This document shows positions 8,711-17,464 of a stretch of DNA of 64,000 nt, one piece after another. The stretch comes from Erythrobacter sp. HL-111. GTDB taxonomy: Bacteria; Pseudomonadota; Alphaproteobacteria; Sphingomonadales; Sphingomonadaceae. The notes under the pieces are model-generated. The model worked only from the letters and a program-made list of their open reading frames with translations. It had not been told where the DNA came from and made no database searches. Positions within the stretch are counted from its first letter, which is position 1; each line of letters opens with the position of its first letter. The DNA lies in NCBI RefSeq assembly GCF_900105095.1, contig NZ_LT629743.1, positions 1,612,001 through 1,676,000 on the forward strand. The letters run 5' to 3'. Both the position numbers and the translations under genes were made by a program.

Positions 8711-9298
8711 TCAAAAATCGTCCGTCGCAGGGGCGCCGTCGTCGGCGGTCGTGCCGGTGAAGGGCGCGGGCAGCACGGCGCAGGCGGTCACCTGGCCGGT
8801 CAGCGCCCGCACGATCTCCGCGCGCGTGGCACCGGGCATGGTGGTCAGCGGCAATTCGGTCGCGAAGGCCTGGAAGACGTAGTGCCGCGTTTCGCCCAGA
8901 GGCGGGTTGGGCAGCAGCCATTCCGAATTGCCGGCCGCGTTCTTGCCGGTGCGCGGCGGGGTCTCGCCTTCGAGCAGCTTGCCCTTCTGCCCGGGCAGGC
9001 CCCAGACGAGCCAGTGGCACTGCGGCTCCTCGCCCGGGCTCGAGGCGTCCTCGACCAGGATCACGATCTCCTGCGAGCCCGGCGGCGGCGCGCTCCATTC
9101 GAGCGGCGGCGCGACCGCGTCCTCCTCCTTGGCGGTGAAGCACGGGTCGAGTTCGTCCCCGGCGGCGAAGGCTGGGCTGGTCAGCGCGAAGCCGCCCCTG
9201 GCGAGCGTCTTCTCATCGCCGAGCGCGGCGATGGCGAGCCCGGGATGGCGCGCGCCCGCGGGCAGTTTCCCGGCGAGCCATTGCGGTAATCCTGTCAT
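8711..9298 (-). CDS. YbhB/YbcL-type (PEBP, Raf kinase inhibitor-like) protein
   Basis: A 195-residue protein of the phosphatidylethanolamine-binding family. Recognisable blocks: FALTSPAFAAGDELDPCFTA, VAPPLEWSAPPPGSQEIVIL, VEDASSPGEEPQCHWLVWGL and ETRHYVFQAFA. The ligand-pocket DP..P..H pattern is altered here to DASSPGEEPQCH. The start at 9298 is taken because the frame upstream runs through a non-protein-like stretch and into the divergent S41 protease gene; AGGAATGAAAG lies about 12 bases before it. No signal peptide is seen, so it is probably cytoplasmic. Confidence 0.88.
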   Translation of the reverse strand: MTGLPQWLAGKLPAGARHPGLAIAALGDEKTLARGGFALTSPAFAAGDELDPCFTAKEEDAVAPPLEWSAPPPGSQEIVILVEDASSPGEEPQCHWLVWGLPGQKGKLLEGETPPRTGKNAAGNSEWLLPNPPLGETRHYVFQAFATELPLTTMPGATRAEIVRALTGQVTACAVLPAPFTGTTADDGAPATDDF

Positions 9299-9577
9299 GA
9301 CAGAGTCGCTTTCATTCCTGCTTGCTAGTGCGGTTGCCCGCCCGATACGAGGCGCGGGCGGCCCCTTTTGCCCCGGTTTCTGCGGAAAACTTCGCAATCT
9401 GCCGGGCCGTGGGAGCGATCGCGGCCTCGATACCACCCTCGGCCCCCGGCGAAAACCGGCTCGCGGCTTGCCCCGCGCCGCGCGGCATTGCATGAAGGGC
9501 GCTTCCGGCCGCGGGTGGAGGGCCGGGATGGGGGATCCCGTCGGACCTTTGATCAGCTTGTCGGAGTCGCACACGCC

Positions 9578-11119
9578 ATGAAACCCGGACGCACCGCGCT
9601 CAGCGTCACCCTCGCGCTCGCCCTCGCCGCGTGCGGCGGAGGCGGCAGCAGGTCGAACGCGCCGCCCGTCGCGGGCGAGCCGACGCCCGCCCCGACGCCC
9701 GCCCCGACGCCGACCACCGCATCCTGCCCGGTGAGCGATCGGATCGCCTTCGCCGAGGATGTGCTGGACGACTGGTATCTCTTCCCCGAATTCCTCGACA
9801 ACACGGTCGATCCGGCGGATTTCACCGACGTGCAGGACTACCTCAACGCCCGCGTCGCCCCGGCGCGCGCGCAAGGGATCGACCGGTTCTTCACCTTCGC
9901 CACCTCGATCGCGGAGGAAAACGCGCTGATCAATTCGGGCTCGAGCGCGGGCTTCGGCATCCGCCTCGCCTATGACGAAGGCGCGGACCGGGTCTTCGTG
10001 ATCGAGGCGTTCGAGAACGGCAACGGGTTCGATGCCGGGATGGACCGCGGGACCGAACTGCTCGCGATCGGCACTTCGGCGGGCAATCTCCAGACGGTCG
10101 CCAGCCTGATGGCGAGCGGTGGTCCGAACGCCGTGATCGACGCGCTCGGCCCCTCGACGCCGGGGCTGGAGCGGGTGATCCGGTTCCGCACCGTCGAGGG
10201 CGCCGAGATCGAGCGCAGCATCGCCAAGACCGAATTCTCGCTCGACCCGGTCTCGGACCGCTACGGCGTCGAGATCATCACCGACGGGGCGAAGAAGATC
10301 GGCTATCTCAACCTTCGCACCTTCTCCGTCGGCAATGCCGACCGCCAGATCGAGGACGCGTTCGAACGCTTCGCGGCGGAAGGCATCACCGAATTCGTGA
10401 TCGACCTGCGCTACAACAGCGGCGGGCTGGTGCGGATCGCGGACCTGATGGGCGATTTCCTGCGCGGCCCGAACACGGGCAAGGTGTTCAGCGAAACCGT
10501 GTGGCGCGACAGCCAGTCGCAGCGCAATTCGACCAGGCTGTTCGAGGCGACGGCGAGCTTCCAGATCCCGGGCCAGTTCGATGCCGCCGGCAATCCGCGC
10601 TTCACCGATCCCGAACCGATCGTCTCGGTCTCGCCGACGAAGATCGCCTTCATCGCCCGCCAGGGTACCGCCTCGGCGAGCGAGCTCGTGATCAATTCGA
10701 TGATCCCCTATCTCGGCGAAAACGTCGCGCTGATCGGGACGGACACCTTCGGCAAGCCGGTCGGGCAATCGGGCTTCGACCTTGAGGCCTGCGACCTCAG
10801 GGTGCGGGCGACCACCTTCCGCACGGTCAACGCCGCTGGCGAGAGCGATTACTACAACGGCCTTGCCTCGGCCATGCCCGCCACCTGCGCCGCGGGGGAC
10901 GACATCTCGATCGCGCTCGGCGACCCGCGCGAGGCGTCGATCCGCACCGCGCTCGATTTCCTCGCCGGGCGCACGTGCGACCCGATCGCGGCGAACGGGG
11001 ACGGGGCCATCGCGGGGGCGAGCGCGGCGGAGCGGCGGGACGGGGCCGGGGCCGGACCACGCCTGCTCCAGCCGCGGCGGCCCAATCCCGCGCAGTACGA
11101 GATCCGCGGCCTGTTCTAG
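9578..11119 (+). CDS. S41 family peptidase lipoprotein (C-terminal-processing-protease type)
   Basis: A 513-residue exported protease. The N-terminus is a lipoprotein signal (LALALAAC, then Gly-rich) followed by a Pro/Thr linker made of PTPAPTPAP repeats. The S41 core has the substrate-binding region, INL-type strand FVIDLRYNSGGLVRIADLM, the catalytic Ser366 in GTASASELVINSM and Lys393 in DTFGKPVGQ, which is the Ser-Lys dyad of the family. A PDZ-like region precedes it (about 110-200). A classical TSS.GE motif is replaced by TASASE. It probably sits in the outer or inner membrane facing the periplasm and degrades peptides; the target is unknown. The start at 9578 gives the complete signal. 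Confidence 0.9.
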   Translation: MKPGRTALSVTLALALAACGGGGSRSNAPPVAGEPTPAPTPAPTPTTASCPVSDRIAFAEDVLDDWYLFPEFLDNTVDPADFTDVQDYLNARVAPARAQGIDRFFTFATSIAEENALINSGSSAGFGIRLAYDEGADRVFVIEAFENGNGFDAGMDRGTELLAIGTSAGNLQTVASLMASGGPNAVIDALGPSTPGLERVIRFRTVEGAEIERSIAKTEFSLDPVSDRYGVEIITDGAKKIGYLNLRTFSVGNADRQIEDAFERFAAEGITEFVIDLRYNSGGLVRIADLMGDFLRGPNTGKVFSETVWRDSQSQRNSTRLFEATASFQIPGQFDAAGNPRFTDPEPIVSVSPTKIAFIARQGTASASELVINSMIPYLGENVALIGTDTFGKPVGQSGFDLEACDLRVRATTFRTVNAAGESDYYNGLASAMPATCAAGDDISIALGDPREASIRTALDFLAGRTCDPIAANGDGAIAGASAAERRDGAGAGPRLLQPRRPNPAQYEIRGLF

Positions 11120-11204
11120 CGGCCGGGTGGCCCCGCCGGACAGGTTCGTCGCGGCGGCCAAGGTGGCCCTCGATGCCGAGCGCGTTCCCGCCGCGATCAG
11201 GCCG

Positions 11205-11588
11205 TCACGTATCCTTCCCGCGCGCCAGCAGGAAAGCGAGCAGGCCGAAGGCGAACAGCGCGTCGAGCCCGATCGCGCCCGCCACCAGCAGCGTGCCCCC
11301 CGCCCCGAAGGCCTGCGGAGCGAGCAGCGCGACCGCGCCCAGCTTGGCGACCACGCCCGCCCACAGCACGGGGGCGAGCCGTTCGGGATCGCGCGCCGCC
11401 TGGAAGAAGACGAGGCCGAAGGCGAAGACGAACAGGCCGATCAGCCGCGCATCGACATCGGCCGCAGGCGAGAACATGCCGAGCGCGCCGACCATGAAAT
11501 TGAACGCCGCGGCGAGCCACAGGAACACCCGCCAGCCCTGCCCCACCGGCCGCCGCCCGATCGGCGCTCCGAGCCGGCCCTGCTTCAT
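11205..11588 (-). CDS. Small multi-span membrane protein, function unknown
   Basis: A 127-residue protein with four hydrophobic segments (about 22-40, 48-64, 72-90 and 98-120) and a basic N-terminus. No family is recognised. Before the IS1380-family insertion, its start was only 23 bases after the stop of the NEPFW lipoprotein gene now at 13275-13700, so it was probably the second gene of a pair; the 1.66-kb element now separates it from that upstream promoter. Confidence 0.7.
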   Translation of the reverse strand: MKQGRLGAPIGRRPVGQGWRVFLWLAAAFNFMVGALGMFSPAADVDARLIGLFVFAFGLVFFQAARDPERLAPVLWAGVVAKLGAVALLAPQAFGAGGTLLVAGAIGLDALFAFGLLAFLLARGKDT

Positions 11589-11611
11589 GGCGCTGCCGGC
11601 CCGGTGAAGCC

Positions 11612-11615
11612 CTAG
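11612..11615. repeat. Target-site duplication CTAG, left copy
   Basis: CTAG abuts the left terminus of the IS element at 11616; the same four bases abut the right terminus at 13275-13278. IS1380-family elements are known to duplicate 4 bp. Confidence 0.8.
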
Positions 11616-13274
11616 CCCGGATTATTCACCGGCAGTGGTCTGACGGGTTGGCGGGAGTGGCGTAAGCATTTGCATTGTTGTAGGAATGTGGTTGCTTAAG
11701 CCAGACCTGCAACGGGGCAAAATATGCCACAGACCACACCCGCCGGATGCGATGATAGCGCGTCCGTATTTTCGTTTCCAGCAGTGCGCGGCAAGAAGGT
11801 CACAGCTGCGTTTGACGGCGGCAGGCTGACCTCGGATGGCGGGGTCCTGGTGCTGGCTCAGGCCGAGCGCATGATGGGGCTCTGCCAGCGGCTTGCGGCG
11901 TGTATTGCCGATCCGCGCGATCCTGCTCGGGTGGTTCATCGGCTTGAAGATATCCTGCGCGCGCGGATGTTCGCGATCGCCTGCGGCTATGAGGATGCCG
12001 ATGATCTCGACGCTCTGCGCGATGATCCGGGCTTCCGCCTGGCGCTGGGCAAGCTGCCGGGATCGGGTGCGGGGTTGGCCAGCCAACCGACGATGAGCCG
12101 CTGGGAGAATGCGCCGAGCACGCGCGAGCTGGCAAAGATGCTGGGGATCATGATCGACATCTACTGCGCCAGCTACCCCACTCCGCCGGCGGCGGTGACG
12201 CTGGATATCGATGACACCTGCGACGTCGTGCACGGCTATCAGCAACTCTCCTTCTGGAACGGACATCATGGGGAGCGCTGCTTCCTGCCGATCCATGTCT
12301 ACGACACGGCAACGGGCCGGCCGGTGGCGATGCTGCTGCGCACGGGCAAGACGCCTTCGGGCAAGGAGGCGGCAGGGCATATCCGGCGTCTGGTGCGCCA
12401 TCTTCGCCGCCACTGGCCCGATACCCACATCACCATCCGCGGTGACGGGCATTATGGACGGCCCGAGGTCATGGCCTTCTGCGAGGCGGCCCATGTCGAT
12501 TACGTGTTCGGTCTGCCGACCAACGCCGCGCTGCGCGCTGATCCGGTTATCGTCACTGCCGCCGATGCCTGCGCGGTCCGCCGCGCCGAGTGCCAACTCC
12601 CGGTCCTGCGCAGCTATGCCGAGACCCGCTACGGCGCGAAGAGCTGGAACCGCCAGCGCCGCGTCGTCGCCAGGATCGAGGCCAGCACGCTGGGCATGGA
12701 TATCCGCTATGTCGTCACATCGCTAACCCAAGGCTCGGCTGAATACATCTATGACACGCTCTACTGTGCGCGCGGGCAGGCCGAGAACTTGATCAAGCTG
12801 CACAAGACCCAGCTGGCCAGTGACCGCACCTCGTGCCGGTCGGCGAACGCCAACCAGATGCGCCTGATCCTGCACACCGCTGCCTACTGGCTGCTGTGGC
12901 GCGTTCAGCAGGCGATCCCAAAGACCACCGCTCTGGCAAAAGCCGAGTTTACGACCCTGCGCCTGCGGCTGCTCAAGGTTGCTGCCCGCGTCATGGAAAG
13001 CGCCACCCGAATCCGCGTAGCGTTCGCCTCTGCGTGCCCCGATGCCGATCTGATGCGTGCCATCGTTCTCGCGCTCAAGCCTGCGCCGACGTAGCGGGCG
13101 CGGCAGTGCCGCAGAAACCCCGAGCCAAGTCCTTCAACCAGAAAAGCCCATCGATCACAGCGCGGTGAAACAGACGCCAGCGGTGCCGCACGCCCGCTCT
13201 ACGCCGCCGCACGCAGCAGTGGCGTCAAGCTCGCGCCGAGAGGCGCCCAACCGCATCGCCGTGAATAAGAGAGG
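11616..13274 (+). mobile_element. IS1380-family insertion sequence, intact
   Basis: A 1659-bp element bounded by imperfect terminal inverted repeats: left CCCGGATTATTCAC and right (read inward) CCTCTCTTATTCAC, 10 of 14 matching, with the inner TTATTCAC perfect. Flanked by the CTAG duplication on both sides. It holds one full-length transposase and about 180 non-coding bases at the right end. Base composition is visibly less GC-rich than the neighbours. Intact ends, duplication and open frame suggest a recent insertion. Confidence 0.9.
11724..13094 (+). CDS. IS1380 family transposase
   Basis: A 456-residue DDE transposase. N-terminal FDGGRLTSDGGVLVLAQAE is typical of the IS1380 family. Catalytic elements: Asp in TLDIDDTCDVVHG, Asp in TIRGDGHYGRPEV, and the Y-x2-R-x3-E-x6-K signature read as YCARGQAENLIKLHK. 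The reading frame is uninterrupted, so the enzyme should be active. It runs opposite to the two chromosomal genes that flank it. Confidence 0.95.
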   Translation: MPQTTPAGCDDSASVFSFPAVRGKKVTAAFDGGRLTSDGGVLVLAQAERMMGLCQRLAACIADPRDPARVVHRLEDILRARMFAIACGYEDADDLDALRDDPGFRLALGKLPGSGAGLASQPTMSRWENAPSTRELAKMLGIMIDIYCASYPTPPAAVTLDIDDTCDVVHGYQQLSFWNGHHGERCFLPIHVYDTATGRPVAMLLRTGKTPSGKEAAGHIRRLVRHLRRHWPDTHITIRGDGHYGRPEVMAFCEAAHVDYVFGLPTNAALRADPVIVTAADACAVRRAECQLPVLRSYAETRYGAKSWNRQRRVVARIEASTLGMDIRYVVTSLTQGSAEYIYDTLYCARGQAENLIKLHKTQLASDRTSCRSANANQMRLILHTAAYWLLWRVQQAIPKTTALAKAEFTTLRLRLLKVAARVMESATRIRVAFASACPDADLMRAIVLALKPAPT

Positions 13275-13278
13275 CTAG
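13275..13278. repeat. Target-site duplication CTAG, right copy
   Basis: Matches the left copy at 11612-11615. The TAG within it, read on the minus strand, is the stop codon of the lipoprotein gene, so the insertion left that gene full length. Confidence 0.8.
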
Positions 13279-13700
13279 CTGTCGGTGAAGGCGCAGCCCT
13301 CAAGGTCGCGCCCGCCGATCTTGGCGGTGGCGGTGAAGGGATAGGTCCGGTCGGTCATCCCGTCGCTGCATTCGCCGGGGGTGATCGTCACGACGACGCC
13401 CTCCCCGCTGGCGAGCGTGCCGGTGAAGCCCAGTCCGTTGTTCCCGGCAAAGCGGGCAGCCTTGAAGCGGGTCCCGTCGATGTTCTCGGGCGTGGAATAG
13501 GCCGCCACGCCTGCCGCCTGGTCGATCGTCATGCCCCAGAAAGGCTCGTTCCCGGTCACCTCGATCACCTCGTCCTCGGCGATCCCGGAAAAAGGCTCGG
13601 TATCGCGGCCGATCGCATCGCCCTCCTCCCCCGCGCAGGCGGCGAGCACGAGGCAGGCGGCGAGAACCGCGCTGGCAGGACGGGTGGGTGATGACGGCAT
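13275..13700 (-). CDS. NEPFW-motif lipoprotein (COG3650-like)
   Basis: A 141-residue lipoprotein: signal segment LAACLVLAAC with lipobox Cys about residue 22, then an acidic linker and a compact domain starting with VTGNEPFWGMTIDQ. The NEPFW motif and the Cys pair (ECSDG...LEGCAF) are typical of the COG3650-type periplasmic domain, also found joined to HslJ/META-like proteins. Function unknown. The start at 13700 follows AAGGAGAGGAAAG. Its stop codon lies in the target duplication of the IS1380 element, which preserved the protein exactly but separated it from the membrane-protein gene that had followed 23 bases later. Confidence 0.8.
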   Translation of the reverse strand: MPSSPTRPASAVLAACLVLAACAGEEGDAIGRDTEPFSGIAEDEVIEVTGNEPFWGMTIDQAAGVAAYSTPENIDGTRFKAARFAGNNGLGFTGTLASGEGVVVTITPGECSDGMTDRTYPFTATAKIGGRDLEGCAFTDS

Positions 13701-13851
13701 CGGCTTTCCTCTCCTTCGCGCCAGGGCCTTCCGTGAGCGGCCTTCGGGCCAGGTTGCGCCGGATCGACCGCTCTAATTTCCTGTTTTGCCGCGATTTACC
13801 ATGTCACGCAGCGCATCGGGAATCGCTCTAATGCCTTGCCCTTTCATATGC

Positions 13852-13881
13852 AAAAGGCGGACCCCGTCGAGGCCCGCCTTT
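13852..13881 (-). terminator. Rho-independent terminator of the fasciclin gene
   Basis: Read on the minus strand, AAAGGCGG and CCGCCTTT form a stem around a 13-base loop and run into TTTT. It lies 27 bases beyond the fasciclin stop. Confidence 0.75.
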
Positions 13882-13907
13882 CTTGGATATTGCCGATGAA
13901 CCGGGGC

Positions 13908-14480
13908 TTATTCGGGCATCAGCACCGTGTCGATGACGTGGATGACGCCGTTCGAGGCCTCCACGTCGGTCGCGGTCACGGTCGCCATGTTGCCCGCCGC
14001 GTCGGTCAGCATGACCTGCCCCTCGACCAGCGTCGCGGTGAGAGTCGGGCCGCCGACGGTTTCGAGCTCGAGGCCTTCCTCGCCCGCGGCTTCGATCGCC
14101 TCGGTCACGGCGGCGGCATCCATCAGGCCTTCGACCACGTGGTAGGTCAGGATCGATTCCAGGCGATCCGTCTCGTCGGTGGTGAGCGTCTCGACCGTGC
14201 CTTCGGGCAGCTTGCCGAAGGCTTCGTCGGTCGGCGCGAAGACGGTGAAGGGACCATCGCCGCTCAGCGTGTCGCCCAGTTCGGCGGCGTTGATCGCGGC
14301 GACCAGCGTGGTGAAGCTCCCGTCGTCCGCCGCGACCTCGACGATGTTGCCGGGCGCGGTCGCCTCTTCGGCCATCGAGGTTTCATCGGCCATCATGTCA
14401 TCGTTTTCGGCGGGTTCCTCGGCGCAGGCCGACAGGCCGAGCGCGACGGCGGAAGCAATGGTGATCGTGAGCTTTTTCAT
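13908..14480 (-). CDS. Fasciclin (FAS1) domain lipoprotein
   Basis: A 190-residue exported protein: signal KKLTITIASAVALGLSAC with lipobox Cys19, an acidic Met-rich linker, then one FAS1 domain (about 45-188). FAS1 H1 box FTVFAPTDEAF and H2 box VIHVIDTVLMP are present, with the YHV motif between them (LTYHVVEGLM). FAS1 proteins mediate adhesion or bind surface ligands. The ATG follows GAGGAGCC. A terminator lies just downstream. The gene diverges from the photolyase-like gene. Confidence 0.93.
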   Translation of the reverse strand: MKKLTITIASAVALGLSACAEEPAENDDMMADETSMAEEATAPGNIVEVAADDGSFTTLVAAINAAELGDTLSGDGPFTVFAPTDEAFGKLPEGTVETLTTDETDRLESILTYHVVEGLMDAAAVTEAIEAAGEEGLELETVGGPTLTATLVEGQVMLTDAAGNMATVTATDVEASNGVIHVIDTVLMPE

Positions 14481-14691
14481 CGGGTAGGCTCCTCAAGAAT
14501 TGCAGTGACGGATGCGCGTTTCGCGGCGCGCGGTGAGTGGTCGGGCCGGTTTGCGTCATCCAACCCCCCCTCCCCTCGCCAATGCTCGAAGCCGTGCAGG
14601 CGTTCCATTTTTCTGCCACAATTTTGCCGCCCGGCCTGCCCGGCGCCCGCGCGACGCGGAACCCGCAGGGGCGCGCGCGGTTGCCAGCGAC

Positions 14692-15963
14692 ATGGACTGG
14701 ACCCCGACCCGAGAGCGCGCGCTCGATCGCCTTGCCCGCTTCCTTCCCCGCGCAGGCAGCGACTATGCCGAAAGCCGCGGCTATGACGACGGGCCGGTCA
14801 GCGATGCGCCGGGCGAACGCGGCCGCTCCAACGTCTCGCAATTATCGCCCTGGCTTCACGCCGGGCTGATCGGCGAGGCCGAGGTGATCGAGGCCGCGCT
14901 GCGCCAGCACAGCCCGCGCGAGGCGGAGAGCTTCATTTCCGAGGTGTTCTGGCGGGTCTATTTCAAGGGCTGGCTGGAACAGCGCCCCTCGGTCTGGGAA
15001 AGCTACAGGGAAGCGCGCGAGGCGGCCATTTCGCGGCTCGAAGGCAATGCCGGGCGACGCACCGCCTATCATGAGGCCACCGCGGGCCGCACCGGCATCC
15101 CGGCCTTCGACACCTGGGCGCACGAGCTGGTCGAGCACGGCTATCTCCACAACCACGCGCGGATGTGGTTTGCGAGCATCTGGATCTTCACTTTCGAGCT
15201 CGACTGGGAACTGGGCGCGGATTTCTTCCTGCGGCACCTGCGCGATGGCGATGCCGCCTCCAACACCCTGTCCTGGCGCTGGGTCGGCGGGCTGCACACG
15301 GCGGGCAAGACCTATCTCGCGCGGGCCGACAACATCGCGCGCTACACCGCGCACCGGCCGGGCGGGCCGCTCGCCGCGGAGGGCCTCGCCGGGGACGCGC
15401 CGCCGCTTCGCGAGGAGCGCGAACACGCGCGGCGCGCGCTCGACCTGCCCGGTCCGGTCAGCCCGCAAGCGCTTGCCGAGCCCTACGCGCTCATCCTCCA
15501 CGACGAGGCGGCGAGCCACGTCCCGATCGCCCTGCCGGCCCGCCCGGCGCTGGTGATCGGCGCGGCGCGGCCCGAGGCGCGCTCCCCGCGCGAGGTGGGC
15601 GAGCCCGCGGCGCAATTCGCGCGCGGCGCGGTGGAAAGCGGGATGGCGCAAGCGGCCCGCGCCTTCGGCTGCGGGTCCTGCCGGTGGGAGGAAGGGGACG
15701 ACCTTCGCGCGATCCTGGCGGACGCCGGGATCGAGCGGGTCGCCTGCCCCTATCTCCCGATCGGCTGGACGCACGACGCGCTGATGCCGGCTCTCGCCCC
15801 GCTGGCGGAGGATGGGCGCGCCGCCTTCCTGCTGGGCGATCTCGCGCGGGCGACCTGGCCGCACGCGCGCGCCGGATTCTTCCGGGTGAAGAAGGAGATC
15901 GAAGCGATCCTCGGCGAGCTCGGCATCACCGGCGCGAACCCGCCCGGCGACCTGCCGGGCTGA
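14692..15963 (+). CDS. Photolyase-like FAD-binding protein with unusual domain order
   Basis: A 423-residue protein. Residues about 1-235 are the helical FAD-binding domain of DNA photolyase/cryptochrome: RSNVSQLSPWLHAGLIGEAE, EVFWRVYFKGWLEQRPSVWE, IPAFDTWAHELVEHGYLHNH, RMWFASIWIFTFELDWELGA and SWRWVGGLHTAGKTYLARAD are all canonical. The alpha/beta antenna domain that normally precedes it is absent; instead about 150 residues follow, with alternating strand/helix character (PALVIGAARPEA, DLRAILADAGIERVACPYLP). Start at 14692 is chosen because upstream in-frame sequence is the non-protein-like fasciclin promoter region, although no clear ribosome site is seen. It may repair or sense light; whether the C-terminal part is a permuted antenna domain is inference. 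Confidence 0.8.
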   Translation: MDWTPTRERALDRLARFLPRAGSDYAESRGYDDGPVSDAPGERGRSNVSQLSPWLHAGLIGEAEVIEAALRQHSPREAESFISEVFWRVYFKGWLEQRPSVWESYREAREAAISRLEGNAGRRTAYHEATAGRTGIPAFDTWAHELVEHGYLHNHARMWFASIWIFTFELDWELGADFFLRHLRDGDAASNTLSWRWVGGLHTAGKTYLARADNIARYTAHRPGGPLAAEGLAGDAPPLREEREHARRALDLPGPVSPQALAEPYALILHDEAASHVPIALPARPALVIGAARPEARSPREVGEPAAQFARGAVESGMAQAARAFGCGSCRWEEGDDLRAILADAGIERVACPYLPIGWTHDALMPALAPLAEDGRAAFLLGDLARATWPHARAGFFRVKKEIEAILGELGITGANPPGDLPG

Positions 15964-16123
15964 CCCCGGCGCTCCTGCCCTCCTCGCCCGCGCGGCCGCC
16001 GGATCATCCTTGCCGGGCAGCGCTGCGGGCCGAGGCCAAGATCGGGCACGCCCAAGCCGACGTCGAGCCCGCTGCACACCCGCCCACGCCGGTCGCGCCG
16101 GACGCCGGGCACCCGTCAGGCCT

Positions 16124-16468
16124 TTACAGCACCTTGTCGGGGCGCGCTGCGTGCTTGTCCTTTTCGCCCTTGCCGAAATGGCGTTCGAGCCGTTGGGCGA
16201 GCGTCGTGGCGGCCTTGCGCGCGGCGTCGTCGACCTTGTCCGCCCTCGCCGTCACGCCGATCGGCTTGCCGCCGCGCGGGCGGGCCTCGATCGTGCAATG
16301 CTTGTCGGCCGCGCCGTGCTTGGCGCCGTTGTCGTCGGCCACATGGACCTCCACCCGCGTCAGCCGTTCCTCAAAACGGGCGAGCTTCTGCCGCACCGCC
16401 GCCTCGATCCGTTCGGCGACGTTTTCGGTCCCCATGACGGAACTGTTGGTGTTGAACTGGAACTGCAT
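16124..16468 (-). CDS. HPF/RaiA-type ribosome-associated protein, short form
   Basis: A 114-residue protein with the S30AE fold: TNSSVMGTENVAERIEAAVR, RFEERLTRVEVHVADDNGAK and KHCTIEARPRGGKPIGVTAR correspond to the ribosome-hibernation factor core, ending in a basic Lys-rich tail. It lacks the C-terminal dimerisation domain of long HPF. Such proteins bind the 30S subunit and stabilise idle ribosomes. AAGGAGGCACC precedes the ATG at 16468. It is first in a series of small minus-strand stress-type genes (coiled coil, cold shock). Confidence 0.85.
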   Translation of the reverse strand: MQFQFNTNSSVMGTENVAERIEAAVRQKLARFEERLTRVEVHVADDNGAKHGAADKHCTIEARPRGGKPIGVTARADKVDDAARKAATTLAQRLERHFGKGEKDKHAARPDKVL

Positions 16469-16628
16469 CGCTAGGTGCCTCCTTGCTTGTGTTGTAATCG
16501 CCCACCGTATCGGACGAGGGGCCTTTCCTGCAAGCCAGGGAATGAACCGGCGATTGCGACAGGGCCGGGGCCACGCACGGTGCGCCCCATGCGATCGAAA
16601 TGCCGATCGGCGTGCGATCGGCGTGCGA

Positions 16629-16871
16629 TCAGTCCGCGGAGGACGCCTCGGCCGCCTCGGCCGCCTCGGTCGCCTCGGCCTCGCGCCGGGCGGCGCGTTC
16701 GGCATCGGCCTTTTCGCGTTCCACGGCGGTCTTGCGCGCCTGTTCGGCGAGCCCGCGCCAGGTCTTTTCCGAACGCAGTTCGCGTTCGCGCACGTTTTCG
16801 AGCTTCGCCTGCTTGGCGGCCTTGGCCGCTTCGTTGGCGCGTTCGGTGTAGAATTCGTAGGTCTGGGCCAT
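16629..16871 (-). CDS. Small Ala/Glu-rich coiled-coil protein
   Basis: An 80-residue, highly charged, helix-only protein (YEFYTERANEAAKAAKQAKL and onward) predicted from composition to form a coiled coil; the end consists of AEA/AAE repeats from a repeated GCCTCGGCC tract. No family is recognised. The ATG has CGAGGAGG upstream. It lies between the cold-shock and the HPF-like genes on the same strand. Two perfect 11-bp direct repeats (GATCGGCGTGC at 16605 and 16616) sit just past its stop. Confidence 0.7.
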   Translation of the reverse strand: MAQTYEFYTERANEAAKAAKQAKLENVRERELRSEKTWRGLAEQARKTAVEREKADAERAARREAEATEAAEAAEASSAD

Positions 16872-16957
16872 CGGGGGCCTCCTCGTGTGGGGGTTGGTCG
16901 CGGCGGGACAGGCGCGCGGGGAACGTTGGCCGCCCCCCGCGCTCCGTCCGTCCGGCG

Positions 16958-17170
16958 TCAGTCCGCCGCGACGAGGTTGATCGCGCTTTCCTTGCCGTTG
17001 CGGCCGGTTTCGACCTCGTAGTTGAGGCGCTGGTCGCGATCGAGCGTCTGCATCCCGGCGGCATGGACCGCGGTGATGTGGACGAAGCTGTCGGCGGAAC
17101 CGTCATCGGGCTGGATGAAGCCGTAGCCCTTGTCGGTGTTGAAGAATTTCACGGTGCCGGTCTTGGCCAT
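16958..17170 (-). CDS. Cold shock protein (CspA family)
   Basis: A 70-residue single cold-shock domain. RNP1 is KGYGFIQPD and RNP2 is DSFVHITAV; the opening GTVKFFNTDKG is canonical. Binds single-stranded RNA/DNA and melts secondary structure. AAAGGAACG precedes the ATG. The long upstream stretch to 17746 has no gene and could hold a structured leader, as csp genes often have. Confidence 0.96.
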   Translation of the reverse strand: MAKTGTVKFFNTDKGYGFIQPDDGSADSFVHITAVHAAGMQTLDRDQRLNYEVETGRNGKESAINLVAAD

Positions 17171-17409
17171 AAGTCGTTCCTTTCAAGAACGTTGGGTTTG
17201 CCGGGGAGCGACATGCCCCCGGCTCGTGCGTCAAATCGTTCAGGGGAAAGGAAGTCGTCGTCTGGTTTACGCCGGGGGCCGGTTCCGCGTCGGAACGCGG
17301 GGCCAGGCGGCGAGTCAAAATACGAAGTCCGTCGCAAATTCCGACGTCAGCAAGGGCCTTGTAGCACGGCTTGCGGGATTCTCCTAATCGTGGGGTTAAG
17401 TGGCTCTTT

Positions 17410-17462
17410 GCGCAGGGTTTTATGTTTGCGGAGGTCTTTTGTTTGCGCAGAGTCTCTTGTTT
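17410..17462. repeat. Three-unit degenerate ~18-bp tandem repeat
   Basis: Contiguous units 17410-17427 (GCGCAGGGTTTTATGTTT), 17428-17444 (GCGGAGGTCTTTTGTTT) and 17445-17462 (GCGCAGAGTCTCTTGTTT). Shared frame GCGcAGg.T.T..TGTTT. AT-rich ends contrast with the GC-rich setting. Confidence 0.75.
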
Positions 17463-17464
17463 GA

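Noticed and set aside
9299..11161. Upstream extension of the YbhB frame to 816 codons
   Set aside because: The extension is antisense to the S41 protease; the real start is at 9298.
11622..12596. Minus-strand open frame within the IS1380 transposase
   Set aside because: Shadow frame; the plus-strand transposase has all the catalytic motifs.
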